64,000 nt of DNA, from IMG/VR virus record IMGVR_UViG_3300031957_002643, positions 124,001 through 188,000 of that record, one strand, 5' to 3'. The DNA comes from a virus. Of this stretch, positions 54,966 through 63,019 are shown in pieces. A program made the position numbers and the translations under genes. A model generated the notes under the pieces. It was not told where the DNA came from. It worked only from the letters and a program-made list of their open reading frames with translations, and searched no databases. The first letter of the stretch is position 1, and each line of letters starts with the position of its first letter.

Positions 54966-56951
54966 TTACTGGTTTCGACCAAGCATCTCACCGAACAGGG
55001 TCGCGGCATTTTCCGTCGAACCCGATCCCATCAGCAGAACTTCAGGGACATTGATCGATCCCAGAACTTCCGGGTTGTCACGAAGGACACCAAGAACGTC
55101 TTGGACGATTGCACGTTGGAAGTCCAGTTGGAGTTCCAGTTCGCGAAGTTCTTGCACGCGGTCTTCACCCAGAACTCGTGCCTGAGTAAGCTGACCAGCA
55201 GCCAGTTCTTCGAGATAGTTACGGTCAGCCGATGCGCGGCGTGCGCGGGTCTGCTCGTAAACTTCAGCGGCAACCACTTCGGCTTGCTGATCAGCCGTTG
55301 CACGCTGTTGTTCAGTTGCGATACGAGCACGCTGGGCACGTTCTTCCTGAACAAAGGTGGTTTCAAGCTGAGAAGCAACTTGGTTACGTTGCGGTGCGAT
55401 CAGCAGTTCAGGCGGAACTGCCGGATCGCCCATCGTGACTTCCAGAATGGTGAGACCCGAAGTCGTAGAACCATTCATGACCGCGTAGGAGATTTCTGCT
55501 TCGATAGAAGCACGGTTCTGAGAGAAGTCCAGAGCGCGCGTCGGACGATAAGCGTAGGCTTGAGTGCCAGCAGATTGCATCACCGGTTGATCATTCTGAT
55601 CGCGCAGATACGGGTGAGGCATGTCGCGTTCGAACAGAACCGCTTCACACACTTCCGTGCTGCCTTCCATGTGACACATATCGTCAACCGGTGCATAGAT
55701 ACGACCGCCCCCGATATTGCGAACGCGAGAGCGGATCATCGGAGTGATGATACGATCTTCGACTTCGTTCAGATCACCAACAGCAGCCACGATAGCCGGT
55801 GCTTGTTCAGCGGTGACTTGTGCCATGACACGAAGTTCCACCGGAATATCCCAACCTTCGGCAATAACATTGATTGCACGATCAGCGGCATGAGACGGGA
55901 CCGGAACTTGCTGACAAGTACGAGTGCCTTGTTGGATTTCACCTTCCGGGGTCACATCCAGCGGAATACGGCAGCGTTCAAAACCACCATTGTATTCGAA
56001 GCGCTGGGCACGAGTTTCAATCAGCGTGATATCATAGATCAGCGGATTGATCATATAGGAACCCGGAGTCAGCGGACGTTCCCAGACACCCTTGCAACCA
56101 ACCGGTACCAGAGTTGCAGTCAAATCGCCCTGCGAAACTTCACGCACTTGGTTACAGTTGTTGTTCCAACCTTCATCGATGTTCGAACGAACAACACCAA
56201 CGAAACCAGTCGGAATAACGGTGGTCACGGTCGGAGTACGATCCAGACCGGCGATATCACGCGGATCGTCAGTGTATCCATCGGAATTGTAGTAGCCGAC
56301 AAGATTGCCGCCAGCATCCGTGATACGAACATTGAACAGATAAAGGTTGATACGATGCGTACCCGGAAGCAGTGGAGTCGATTGTAGACCCTTGCGACCA
56401 CCGAGTCCACCTTCAGCCAGCGGAGTCAGGAATGCCGTAGCATCGAAAACATTCTGGCCAGTCGTGGCGCGTGTGGGACGTTGTTCATCACCACGAGCCG
56501 GAATAGAACCAGAAATTGCAGTACCCGGAAGCGGCGGTGCAGCGATTGCATCTTCAGAAAGCGGCTGACCATCAACAGCGACCAGCACACCGTAATGGTC
56601 TGCCGGAACCGTGACGACCGGAAGCATTTCGAAATCGCCCCACAGACCCATCAGTGGTTCAACATGGAGTCCGGGTCCCCAGATGTGGGCATTCGGACCT
56701 TGTTGATTGGCCAGAGCGATGATTTGGCCATCGCGCATGGAATTACCGAAATAGGTACGGGTATAATGGCCCGTTTGATCATCAGGAACAACGATGATCG
56801 AGGTTGTCCATGCACCGAGAACGAAAAAGAGAGCACCGGCGACTGTGGTCCCCGCACGAACGGCCCATCGATATGAACCGGCAAAACCACCGAGTGCCAG
56901 ACCGGCAATAGCCAGTACAACACCGAAGGTCATAAGGATAATAGAACCCAT
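54966..56951 (-). CDS. SPFH/Band 7 domain membrane protein
   Basis: About 661 residues; the start MGSIILMTFG at 56951 has GGAG six bases before. Two N-terminal transmembrane helices (about 3-25 and 32-52) are followed by a split SPFH domain: IWGPGLHVEPL, VPADHYGVLVAVDG, IPTGFVGVVRSN, PVELRVMAQVT. Then comes a long Ala/Glu/Gln/Arg coiled coil (EERAQRARIATEQQRATADQQAEVVAAEVYEQTRARR), as in flotillin/prohibitin. Such proteins form large membrane rings that scaffold or control proteases. Cysteine pairs are unusual for the family. It has its own strong early promoter. Confidence 0.85.
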   Translation of the reverse strand: MGSIILMTFGVVLAIAGLALGGFAGSYRWAVRAGTTVAGALFFVLGAWTTSIIVVPDDQTGHYTRTYFGNSMRDGQIIALANQQGPNAHIWGPGLHVEPLMGLWGDFEMLPVVTVPADHYGVLVAVDGQPLSEDAIAAPPLPGTAISGSIPARGDEQRPTRATTGQNVFDATAFLTPLAEGGLGGRKGLQSTPLLPGTHRINLYLFNVRITDAGGNLVGYYNSDGYTDDPRDIAGLDRTPTVTTVIPTGFVGVVRSNIDEGWNNNCNQVREVSQGDLTATLVPVGCKGVWERPLTPGSYMINPLIYDITLIETRAQRFEYNGGFERCRIPLDVTPEGEIQQGTRTCQQVPVPSHAADRAINVIAEGWDIPVELRVMAQVTAEQAPAIVAAVGDLNEVEDRIITPMIRSRVRNIGGGRIYAPVDDMCHMEGSTEVCEAVLFERDMPHPYLRDQNDQPVMQSAGTQAYAYRPTRALDFSQNRASIEAEISYAVMNGSTTSGLTILEVTMGDPAVPPELLIAPQRNQVASQLETTFVQEERAQRARIATEQQRATADQQAEVVAAEVYEQTRARRASADRNYLEELAAGQLTQARVLGEDRVQELRELELQLDFQRAIVQDVLGVLRDNPEVLGSINVPEVLLMGSGSTENAATLFGEMLGRNQ

Positions 56952-56992
56952 TAATTTCTCCATAGGTTGGTGACCCAATGTCACGTATAGCG

Positions 56993-57021
56993 GTTATAGA
57001 GGTCAAAACATTTTATGTCAA
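56993..57021 (-). promoter_or_regulatory. Early promoter of the SPFH gene
   Basis: TTGACA (57016-57021), 17 nt, TATAAC (56993-56998). GTGAC/GTCAC arms lie downstream. Confidence 0.8.
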
Positions 57022-57034
57022 TAAGTTTTTCCGT

Positions 57035-57063
57035 TTGACAATGATTTAAATCACGTATATAAC
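57035..57063 (+). promoter_or_regulatory. Early promoter, divergent from the SPFH gene
   Basis: TTGACA (57035-57040), 17 nt, TATAAC (57058-57063). Confidence 0.8.
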
Positions 57064-57091
57064 ATAGATCAAATACAGAGGAACGCAATTC

Positions 57092-57400
57092 ATGTCTAAT
57101 ACTGAAATCGCAAATACCATTCTGTCTCAACTTGGCGGTCGCCGGTTTATTGTTATGACCGGTGCAAAGGATTTCGTTGCAATCGACAATGGAATCAAAA
57201 TGACGCTTCCGCGTGGCATGAAAAATAAGGCAAATCGTCTTACCATCACTCTGACCGACATGGACACGTACAATATGGAATTTGGTCGTTATGTCCCGTC
57301 AAGCTTCTCCTACAAGGAGATCAACACGGTCGAAGGGGTGTACTGTGACATGCTCCAAGAAATTTTCACGAACGAAACTGGATTTTACACGAAAATGTAA
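57092..57400 (+). CDS. Common phage protein of unknown function, 102 aa
   Basis: TILSQLGGRRFIVMTGAKDFVAIDNGIKMTLPRGM, LTITLTDMDTYNMEFGRY and a C-terminal VYCDMLQEIFTNETGFYTKM. The pattern QLGG..F..MTGAK.F recurs in many phage and prophage proteins without assigned function. Single-gene early unit with its own promoter and terminator. Confidence 0.8.
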   Translation: MSNTEIANTILSQLGGRRFIVMTGAKDFVAIDNGIKMTLPRGMKNKANRLTITLTDMDTYNMEFGRYVPSSFSYKEINTVEGVYCDMLQEIFTNETGFYTKM

Positions 57401-57459
57401 TATCTAAGATATGAGGCTTGGGCAACACCTCCTTTCTCAGCTCAAGTTTCATGAATGTC

Positions 57460-57492
57460 GAAAGCCGCCAGTTAATTCAACTGGCGGCTTTC
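57460..57492. terminator. Bidirectional terminator
   Basis: GAAAGCCGCCAG/CTGGCGGCTTTC stem between converging genes. Confidence 0.8.
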
Positions 57493-57497
57493 TTCGT

Positions 57498-57998
57498 TTA
57501 GATCAACACAAAGCCTTTGTATGGCTTTCCGAGGATTTCGCAGGCTTTGTCGAAATCCTCCATCATGATCCCATTCTGAGAACTGGTCTGCACATGATGA
57601 TCTTCAACGCCCTTGACACTGGCATCGTCAATCACACACCAATGCGTGATGTTCTCATGATACTCATCACGAAGCATTTTTAAGTGCTTGTGAATTGCAT
57701 CACCGCGATCATCGCAACCCGGATAAGTCGTGACCCATTCGGGGTACAGGTCTTCAGAGATATCATATCCAACACGCATGAAGCGATCACGAATATGATC
57801 TTCTCCGTATGCACCATGTGTGGAATTGATAACGACCTTACAACCAGTCCATTCACAAATGGTGCGAACTGCATGACAGGCGGACTGGTCGAAGAACTCC
57901 ATGAACGAACCTGCTTCGTGATGCATCTCTGAAGGAAGCCACAACAGATTTCGACCAGTGTTCACAACACCATCGATATCCAAAAACAAAATTTTCAT
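57498..57998 (-). CDS. HAD phosphatase of the RNA-repair type
   Basis: 166 residues from the second ATG. KILFLDIDGVVNT is HAD motif I (DxDGV); VVINSTHGAYG is motif II (Ser/Thr); WCVIDDASVKG is the acidic motif IV. This short, cap-less form is the one described as the HAD domain of Swiss Army Knife RNA-repair proteins. It may dephosphorylate 2'/3'-phosphate RNA ends before ligation; the link is inferred. Confidence 0.75.
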   Translation of the reverse strand: MKILFLDIDGVVNTGRNLLWLPSEMHHEAGSFMEFFDQSACHAVRTICEWTGCKVVINSTHGAYGEDHIRDRFMRVGYDISEDLYPEWVTTYPGCDDRGDAIHKHLKMLRDEYHENITHWCVIDDASVKGVEDHHVQTSSQNGIMMEDFDKACEILGKPYKGFVLI

Positions 57999-58019
57999 AC
58001 ACATAACTCCATGTAACTC

Positions 58020-58048
58020 ATATTACACGGAAAATATGAATGTGTCAA
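58020..58048 (-). promoter_or_regulatory. Early promoter of the HAD gene
   Basis: TTGACA (58043-58048), 17 nt, TAATAT (58020-58025). CCGTGTAA/TTACATGG arms flank the -10 box. Confidence 0.75.
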
Positions 58049-58053
58049 TACTG

Positions 58054-58082
58054 TTGACAATCAAATTAAAACCTGATATACA
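58054..58082 (+). promoter_or_regulatory. Early promoter of the NYN gene
   Basis: TTGACA (58054-58059), 17 nt, TATACA (58077-58082), divergent from the HAD promoter. Confidence 0.75.
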
Positions 58083-58119
58083 GTGTTCATTGTCAAGTTC
58101 ATACATGGAAAGGAACTTT

Positions 58120-58656
58120 ATGAGCAACAATGTTTTTGGTCTCGTCCCCGAACGCAAGACCTACGTCGCAATCGATGGCGTCAATCTTCATGCGGCACTC
58201 CGCAATGAGGAAGGGACTATCGATTTCAAGAAAATGCGGGAAGACTGTGAAATCGAATGTGACTATATCAACTTCGGTTACTTTACCGGCGTTGCTGATG
58301 ATGAAGATGGTCACAATCCGATCAAGCCTCTTATCGACTTCCTGTCGTTCAATGGCTTCGAACTGCACACCAAGCCGCTGAACAAGTTCACCACCAATGA
58401 TGGTCGTACTATCGTCAAGGGCAATACCGATGTCGATCTCGCTGTCAAGGTCATGGAAATGGCATGGAACGGTGCCTGTGAACATCTCGTGCTGTTTTCT
58501 GGAAACAACGAGTTTTCTCCCCTCGTCAAAGCGCTGCGTTCTCGTGGTATTCGAGTCAGTATCGTTTCCGGTGAAGGCGTTGTGGGCGAATCTCTGCGTG
58601 CTTCTGCGAACGAATTCATCAACGTGAAAGAAGTTCTCGCGGACTTCAAACGTTAA
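58120..58656 (+). CDS. NYN-domain (LabA-like) nuclease
   Basis: 178 residues with AGGAAC before the ATG. TYVAIDGVNLHAAL (first Asp and Asn), VKGNTDVDLAVKVMEMAW (K-x-x-D-x-D), HLVLFSGNNEFSPLVKALRSRGIRVSIVS (S-G-[DN]-x-[DE]-F) and SLRASANEFI follow the NYN/PIN-like fold. In S-G-N-N-E-F the usual Asp of S-G-D is Asn, which may affect metal binding. Known members act on RNA. Confidence 0.85.
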   Translation: MSNNVFGLVPERKTYVAIDGVNLHAALRNEEGTIDFKKMREDCEIECDYINFGYFTGVADDEDGHNPIKPLIDFLSFNGFELHTKPLNKFTTNDGRTIVKGNTDVDLAVKVMEMAWNGACEHLVLFSGNNEFSPLVKALRSRGIRVSIVSGEGVVGESLRASANEFINVKEVLADFKR

Positions 58657-58677
58657 TTTGTTCCAACCAAAAATGAT

Positions 58678-58711
58678 AAAAGGGGCGGACTACGACTGTC
58701 CGCCCCTTTTT
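58678..58711. terminator. Bidirectional terminator
   Basis: AAAAGGGGCGGAC/GTCCGCCCCTTTT stem with T run between converging genes. Confidence 0.85.
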
Positions 58712-58713
58712 CT

Positions 58714-58980
58714 TTATACCAATTCGAGACTCAAAATCACATAGTCCCGATCAAGAACCGCACTGGAAAATGCACACGGTGTTGCTCGACCAGTGATGTA
58801 TGTAATCTTTACGCGACATTCCTCACCAGAATATTCTCCTTTGAATGGATCGTACTCCTGAAGGATTAGGACATCTCCTAGCTGAAAGTTTCGATCATCT
58901 TTTCTAAGGTCATGCTTCTTGTCACCAGCCTTGATGGCTTGAAAGAATGAAGTCCAAGATTTTACTGTATGTTCTGTCAT
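58714..58980 (-). CDS. DUF3850 (ASCH/PUA-like) protein
   Basis: 88 residues from the inner ATG MTEHTVKSW with AGGAGAAATAAAA upstream. FFQAIKAGDKKHDLRKDDRNFQLGDVLILQEYDP, VKITYITGR and YVILSLELV follow DUF3850. This is a small ASCH-related fold thought to bind RNA or modified nucleotides. Its function in phage is unknown. Confidence 0.8.
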   Translation of the reverse strand: MTEHTVKSWTSFFQAIKAGDKKHDLRKDDRNFQLGDVLILQEYDPFKGEYSGEECRVKITYITGRATPCAFSSAVLDRDYVILSLELV

Positions 58981-59059
58981 TTTTATTTCTCCTAATTTTA
59001 GACATAATTGTACCTCGCTATATCCCGGCCCCAATAATATTTCTCTGATCAACAGATTC

Positions 59060-59460
59060 TAAAAATATTATTCAGGTTAATAGCGACTTAACCGGGTGTC
59101 ATGGTTTTACGATAAGCGTAGAAATCCCACAGAATGCAGTTTCGGTTGCCAGCCGTCCCGGCCCATGATGTATGGTCACCATGGAAACCCTACTCTTTCC
59201 AGAATAGAAAGAATTGCCGTTCAAAGTTCTGTGTTCTGATCAGGCCTATGACCATCTCTTGCCTGATCCGACCGAGGTTCAATATTCTTTTGAATATCTA
59301 TCCAAATCGCCTACAATATCAACCTTGTTTTCTCCGCAGAGAGGGTGTTACAAGGAACACGTTGGTCGCTCATCAAAAGGGACAGAGACCAATCCGACCT
59401 GAATCGATTCTAGGACATTTCGTAAGTGATTCATTTATCAGTGGAATATTAAATACAGTT
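59060..59460. other. 400-bp region without a credible gene, rich in hairpins
   Basis: Only a 113-codon plus-strand frame without ribosome site is present (59134-59475) and it does not look like protein. Stems include GGTTAA/TTAACC, GATCAGGC/GCCTGATC and ATATTC/GAATAT. Possibly another structured RNA; no clear promoter. Confidence 0.4.
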
Positions 59461-59471
59461 GGAGCGCCACC

Positions 59472-59621
59472 ATGAAAAAACCTATAGACCGTAAGATTCA
59501 AAAGCTTATATCCCGATATCAAGACAGAGCAGCCATCGCATTAGGAGATGTTACTATAGAAGAAATCAATAGTAAGAATAATCACACACGTGGGTTTCGG
59601 GTGAATTGGGATCGTGTTTGA
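59472..59621 (+). CDS. Small basic protein, 49 aa
   Basis: MKKPIDRKIQKLISRYQDRAAIALGDVTIEEINSKN..., with GGAG before the ATG and a TTAAATAC late-like box about 18 nt upstream. It ends 37 nt before the intron-containing tRNA. Function unknown. Confidence 0.65.
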   Translation: MKKPIDRKIQKLISRYQDRAAIALGDVTIEEINSKNNHTRGFRVNWDRV

Positions 59622-59658
59622 CATATGGAGATTTTACCCATATAAGTAGATGTACGTT

Positions 59659-59952
59659 GTGGGTGTGGCGAAATGGTAGACGCGACAGACTTATAGTGAT
59701 TGAGTGCTCTCTTAGAAATAGGAGATGTAGAACTGCTCAAATTCGGGGAAACCTGTAAAATGGCAATCCCGAGCCAAGCTTTCCTGAAAAGGATTGAAGG
59801 TGTAGAGACTAGACGGGCAGCATCTAAGTTGGGAAACCAATATGATGAAGGGATAGTCCAGACTACAAACCGTAATGGGCAGCGAAAGCTGTAGTTAGTA
59901 CGAAAATCTGTTTCCTTATGGAGTGGGGGTTCGAGTCCCCCCACCCACACCA
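59659..59952 (+). tRNA. tRNA-Leu (TAA) split by a group I intron
   Basis: Exon 1 is 59659-59692, exon 2 59903-59952. Joined, the anticodon arm is ACAGA-CTTAAAA-TCTGT (anticodon TAA). GTGGGTG pairs with CACCCAC; a class II variable arm is present; T-arm GGGGG/CCCCC; ACCA encoded. The intron breaks the anticodon after U34, the same position as in cyanobacterial and chloroplast trnL(UAA). Confidence 0.9.
59693..59902 (+). other. Group I intron, 210 nt
   Basis: Conserved core elements in order: P (AAATTCGGGGAAACC), Q (AATCCCGAGCCAAG), R (GTGTAGAGACTAGACGG, 59800-59816) and S (AAGGGATAGTCC, 59848-59859). S pairs with R to form P7. Exon ...ACTT pairs with intron GAGT, leaving the usual U-G at the 5' splice site, and the intron ends in G. 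It has no internal ORF. It closely resembles the trnL intron class (IC3). Confidence 0.9.
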
Positions 59953-60016
59953 ATTGCAAAATACGAACGCTATATTTTCTAATCAACTATAAGTATACCT
60001 AAAATGGGTGTACAAT

Positions 60017-60514
60017 ATGGAATTAGAAAATATATTTAAAAGACGTGGTTATACTAAGCAAGAATTTATTACTGCTGTTGAAACTTCATTTAGTAAAAGA
60101 CAGGTCTTACATAAATTAAATCTTGTAGAAGCTGGTGGGAATTATAAAGTATTTGATCGTGCTGTGAAAGAGCTTGGGTTGGATACTTCACATTTTAAAG
60201 GCCAAGGTTATCTTTCAGGCAAAACTCATGATTGGTCCAAAAAGATTCCTATACAAGACATTCTGATTGAAAATTCAACGTATACCTCTTCATTCAATCT
60301 TAAAAATAGGCTATTATCAGAAGGACTTTTAATAGAACAATGTTCCAAATGCGGTATCAGTGATGAATGGCAGGGAGAACATTTATCATTGCATTTGGAA
60401 CACAAGAATGGTATAAACAATGATCACAGGATAGAAAATTTGACACTTCTCTGTCCTAATTGCCATTCACAAACCAAAAGCTACTGTGGTAGGAACAAAG
60501 GCAAATACAAATGA
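60017..60514 (+). CDS. HNH endonuclease next to the intron-bearing tRNA
   Basis: 165 residues from the ATG at 60017. CSKCGISDEWQGEHLSLHLEHKNGINNDHRIENLTLLCPNCHSQT is a full HNH site with two CxxC pairs. LIENSTYTSSFNLKNRLLSEGLL matches the HNH protein beside tRNA-Trp (14625-15092). Lying 64 nt behind the split tRNA-Leu, it is the best candidate for the intron's mobility enzyme. Confidence 0.85.
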   Translation: MELENIFKRRGYTKQEFITAVETSFSKRQVLHKLNLVEAGGNYKVFDRAVKELGLDTSHFKGQGYLSGKTHDWSKKIPIQDILIENSTYTSSFNLKNRLLSEGLLIEQCSKCGISDEWQGEHLSLHLEHKNGINNDHRIENLTLLCPNCHSQTKSYCGRNKGKYK

Positions 60515-60792
60515 TCGACCTTAAAAAAATTCATGACAATGTTGAGTACCCGTTGGTGAAACTCCGTTGTGGTGGAATCGTTGGCATCCATGAAATTGGA
60601 ACACTAAAAACGAACAATAGCGATCAGGTGACGTATTGTGTCCGCTTCACTGGAAGTGAGGACTGGTATTATTATGATGCGCAAGGTTGTTATTATGAAT
60701 CAAATGGTGAATGCAAATGGGGACCGCCCTTCGATATTGAAGGAATTGTCGAAAATCATGAGGTAGAAGATGAAGGGTCCGAAAGAACTTAA
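60511..60792 (+). CDS. Hypothetical protein, 93 aa
   Basis: Overlaps the HNH stop by four bases. Beta-rich with aromatic cluster (EDWYYYDAQGCYYESNGECKW). First of a run of small coupled genes. No family recognised. Confidence 0.7.
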   Translation: MIDLKKIHDNVEYPLVKLRCGGIVGIHEIGTLKTNNSDQVTYCVRFTGSEDWYYYDAQGCYYESNGECKWGPPFDIEGIVENHEVEDEGSERT

Positions 60793-60952
60793 AAATTATG
60801 TTTCCAAAATGAGGCGATGGTTCAAGGATAGTGGTCGAAAGAATGGCCACATTCCCAGTTTTGCATGGGATGACCTAACCATCTTCAAATTGGAGAGATG
60901 CAAGAAATGGAAATCCCATAGGAAAAGAAAGCATAAAAGTAATTTTGAGTAG
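60770..60952 (+). CDS. Small basic protein, 60 aa
   Basis: Very basic (KKWKSHRKRKHKS); overlaps both neighbours by about 8-23 nt. Could bind nucleic acid. Function unknown. Confidence 0.55.
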   Translation: MKGPKELKNYVSKMRRWFKDSGRKNGHIPSFAWDDLTIFKLERCKKWKSHRKRKHKSNFE

Positions 60953-61139
60953 CAATCTTCCACATTCATATGAAATTTCAATTTCATCTCATCCTTCTAT
61001 CTTTTCTATAAAAGGAGAAGAAACGATACATGTCAATGGAATTCAATTTATCGTTGATGAAGGCTGGTATGTCAAAAATGTTGGACCATTTAAAACAAAG
61101 AATGATTCAATAGCTTATTATATGGCGGTTATTTACTGA
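60945..61139 (+). CDS. Hypothetical protein, 64 aa
   Basis: TTG start overlapping the previous stop. Beta-rich (FSIKGEETIHVNGIQFIVDEGWYVKNV). No family recognised. Confidence 0.55.
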   Translation: MSSNLPHSYEISISSHPSIFSIKGEETIHVNGIQFIVDEGWYVKNVGPFKTKNDSIAYYMAVIY

Positions 61140-61333
61140 TGGGTGTTTCAACTTTACAAGACAAAGATTGTATGTTAGTTTATATCGGTGATGACTTGAA
61201 AGAATTCATGACGGTTTCAACTTATGCTTCTCTTTATAAGATCGATGCCGAATATGTTCGTGAAGAGCTTCGCAAAAACCATATGATGAAACATGAAGGC
61301 CGATTATTGAAGCCGGGTATCTTTTTCAAATGA
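61139..61333 (+). CDS. Hypothetical protein, 64 aa
   Basis: One-base overlap with the previous gene. The middle FMTVSTYASLYKIDAEYVREEL looks like a helix-turn-helix. No family recognised. Confidence 0.6.
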   Translation: MGVSTLQDKDCMLVYIGDDLKEFMTVSTYASLYKIDAEYVREELRKNHMMKHEGRLLKPGIFFK

Positions 61334-61342
61334 GTTAGTACC

Positions 61343-61651
61343 ATGGTTGCTTACAAACCACATCACAGAATTCCAGAATGTTGGAAACCGAGATACGATC
61401 AAACGTATAAAGAGATGCGTCGTGCTGACGAGGGCATCACCATGTTTTCATGTCTTTATTCATTGTTGGCCGGTGGTGGTCGTAGATCGGCATCATGGCT
61501 CAATTCTTCCAAATTGGGTTCCCGCGCTCTCAAGAAAGGGTACATCTATTATACACGTGAAGGTGGCGGGTGGAAATGTAATAGAACAATTGTGCACTTG
61601 ACCGACAAGGGCAGAGATTATGTATTGAATAGATTGAAGAAACTGAAATGA
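61343..61651 (+). CDS. Hypothetical winged-helix-like protein, 102 aa
   Basis: RSASWLNSSKLGSRALKKGYIYYTREGGGWKCNRTIVHLTDKGRDYVLNRL has the helix-turn-helix and wing plan of small regulators. Basic overall. No named family. Confidence 0.6.
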   Translation: MVAYKPHHRIPECWKPRYDQTYKEMRRADEGITMFSCLYSLLAGGGRRSASWLNSSKLGSRALKKGYIYYTREGGGWKCNRTIVHLTDKGRDYVLNRLKKLK

Positions 61652-61893
61652 AAATAGGTTGTTCTGGGGGTCTTAATTTTGCACCATTAAAAGAATTGAA
61701 GGAAAGAGGATGTGTTTTGTGCATTCCGCTTGTCAGTGGTAGTTCATTGGCTAATGTTGGGTTTTGGTGTGGCGCGAAATACGATAAAAATAAATATGAA
61801 CAATTTGTATATGGAGATATTGGACTTTTTGAAGTGAGAAGTCATATATTTAATTTGCCATCTTCATACGAAATATGTGTCGCAAGTTTTTAA
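61648..61893 (+). CDS. Hypothetical protein, 81 aa
   Basis: ATGA-coupled to the previous gene. Four cysteines and GFWCGAKYDKNKYEQFVYGD. No family recognised. Confidence 0.55.
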   Translation: MKIGCSGGLNFAPLKELKERGCVLCIPLVSGSSLANVGFWCGAKYDKNKYEQFVYGDIGLFEVRSHIFNLPSSYEICVASF

Positions 61894-61894
61894 A

Positions 61895-63019
61895 ATGAAA
61901 ATCGCTGTAACATCAATTGCCAAAAATGAAGAACAATTTGTGGAACGTTGGGCCAGATCAGCAAAAGATGCTGATCTGATCATTTTGATTGATACTGGTT
62001 CTACAGATAATACTGTGGAATGGTTCACCAAGTTCTGTGACCAAAATGGAATTAATGGTGTTTGTCATTCTATTACGATTGATCCATGGCGTTTTGATCA
62101 TGCTAGAAACGCCGGTCAAGCTTTGATCCCTAATGATGTAGATTGGGTGATTGATCTTGATTTGGATGAGGTGTTGGTTGATGGATGGCGGCAAGAATTA
62201 GAAAAATCGATTGAAGAACAGCCACATGCTACACGCTTCAGATATCAGTTTGTGTGGTCATGGAATGATGATGGCACACCAGCAGTTCAATTCAATTCTG
62301 ATAAAATCAGAACTCGAAAGAATTATTTTTGGAAGCATCCAGTACATGAATGTCTATACTTCTGGTCTAATGATGAGCGGCAAATAGAGTCATTTGGAAA
62401 TACAGGGGTCAAGATTTACCATTTCCCTGATGAAACAAAACCGCGAAGTCAGTATATTGATTTGTTGAAGCATGCGGTAACGGAACAACCCAATGATGAT
62501 CGAATGGCTCATTATTATGCTCGCGAATTGTATTTTTATAATCGATTTGTTGAGGCCATGCCTGAGTTCGAACGTCATCTGACGTTGGGTAAATGGGAAC
62601 CTGAGCGTGCCATGAGTATGTGTTATATGGCGCGAATCTATCACGCATGGAAGCAACCCGACAAGGCAATCAAGACTGCACGTTTAGCGGTGGCTGAAAA
62701 TCCGAATGCCCGTGAAACATGGATGACCATGGCTGATGTTTCTCATTTTAATGGCCAGCATATGGATTGCTTCCATGCAGTTGTGCAGGCTTTACGAATA
62801 ACGGAACATCCAATGCTGTATATGAGTGATCCCAAAGCGTGGGGGTCTCATTTATATGATATCGGGTCTGTCAGTGCGTATAGTGTTGGAAATTTAACGG
62901 TTGCCATTGATTGGTGTTCCAAGGCATTATCTTTGGACCCGAATAATGATAGAATCAAGATGAATTTGGAAAAGCTGGAAGGGGAAAAGAATGATCGAAA
63001 TAACCCTGAAGAGAGTTGA
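61895..63019 (+). CDS. Family 2-type glycosyltransferase with TPR tail
   Basis: 374 residues. MKIAVTSIAKNEEQFVERWARSAKDADLIILIDTGSTDNTVEW is a GT-A nucleotide-sugar site. DLDLDEVLVDGW gives the D-x-D metal motif. KNYFWKHPVHECLYF is typical of this phage/bacterial GT2 group. The C-terminal 150 residues are TPR-like helices (AMSMCYMARIYHAWKQPDKAIKTARLAVAENPN). It may glycosylate virion or host proteins, or modified DNA bases. Overlaps the next gene by 29 nt. Confidence 0.85.
   Translation: MKIAVTSIAKNEEQFVERWARSAKDADLIILIDTGSTDNTVEWFTKFCDQNGINGVCHSITIDPWRFDHARNAGQALIPNDVDWVIDLDLDEVLVDGWRQELEKSIEEQPHATRFRYQFVWSWNDDGTPAVQFNSDKIRTRKNYFWKHPVHECLYFWSNDERQIESFGNTGVKIYHFPDETKPRSQYIDLLKHAVTEQPNDDRMAHYYARELYFYNRFVEAMPEFERHLTLGKWEPERAMSMCYMARIYHAWKQPDKAIKTARLAVAENPNARETWMTMADVSHFNGQHMDCFHAVVQALRITEHPMLYMSDPKAWGSHLYDIGSVSAYSVGNLTVAIDWCSKALSLDPNNDRIKMNLEKLEGEKNDRNNPEES

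Noticed and set aside
54957-56387. 476-codon plus-strand frame
   Set aside because: Antisense to the SPFH gene, whose protein has clear domains, promoter and ribosome site. The antisense translation has no recognisable pattern.
59134-59475. 113-codon plus-strand frame
   Set aside because: Composition is unlike protein, no ribosome site, many stems.
59582-59986. 134-codon minus-strand frame
   Set aside because: It lies entirely across the group I intron and tRNA-Leu exons; the frame is a by-product of structured RNA.
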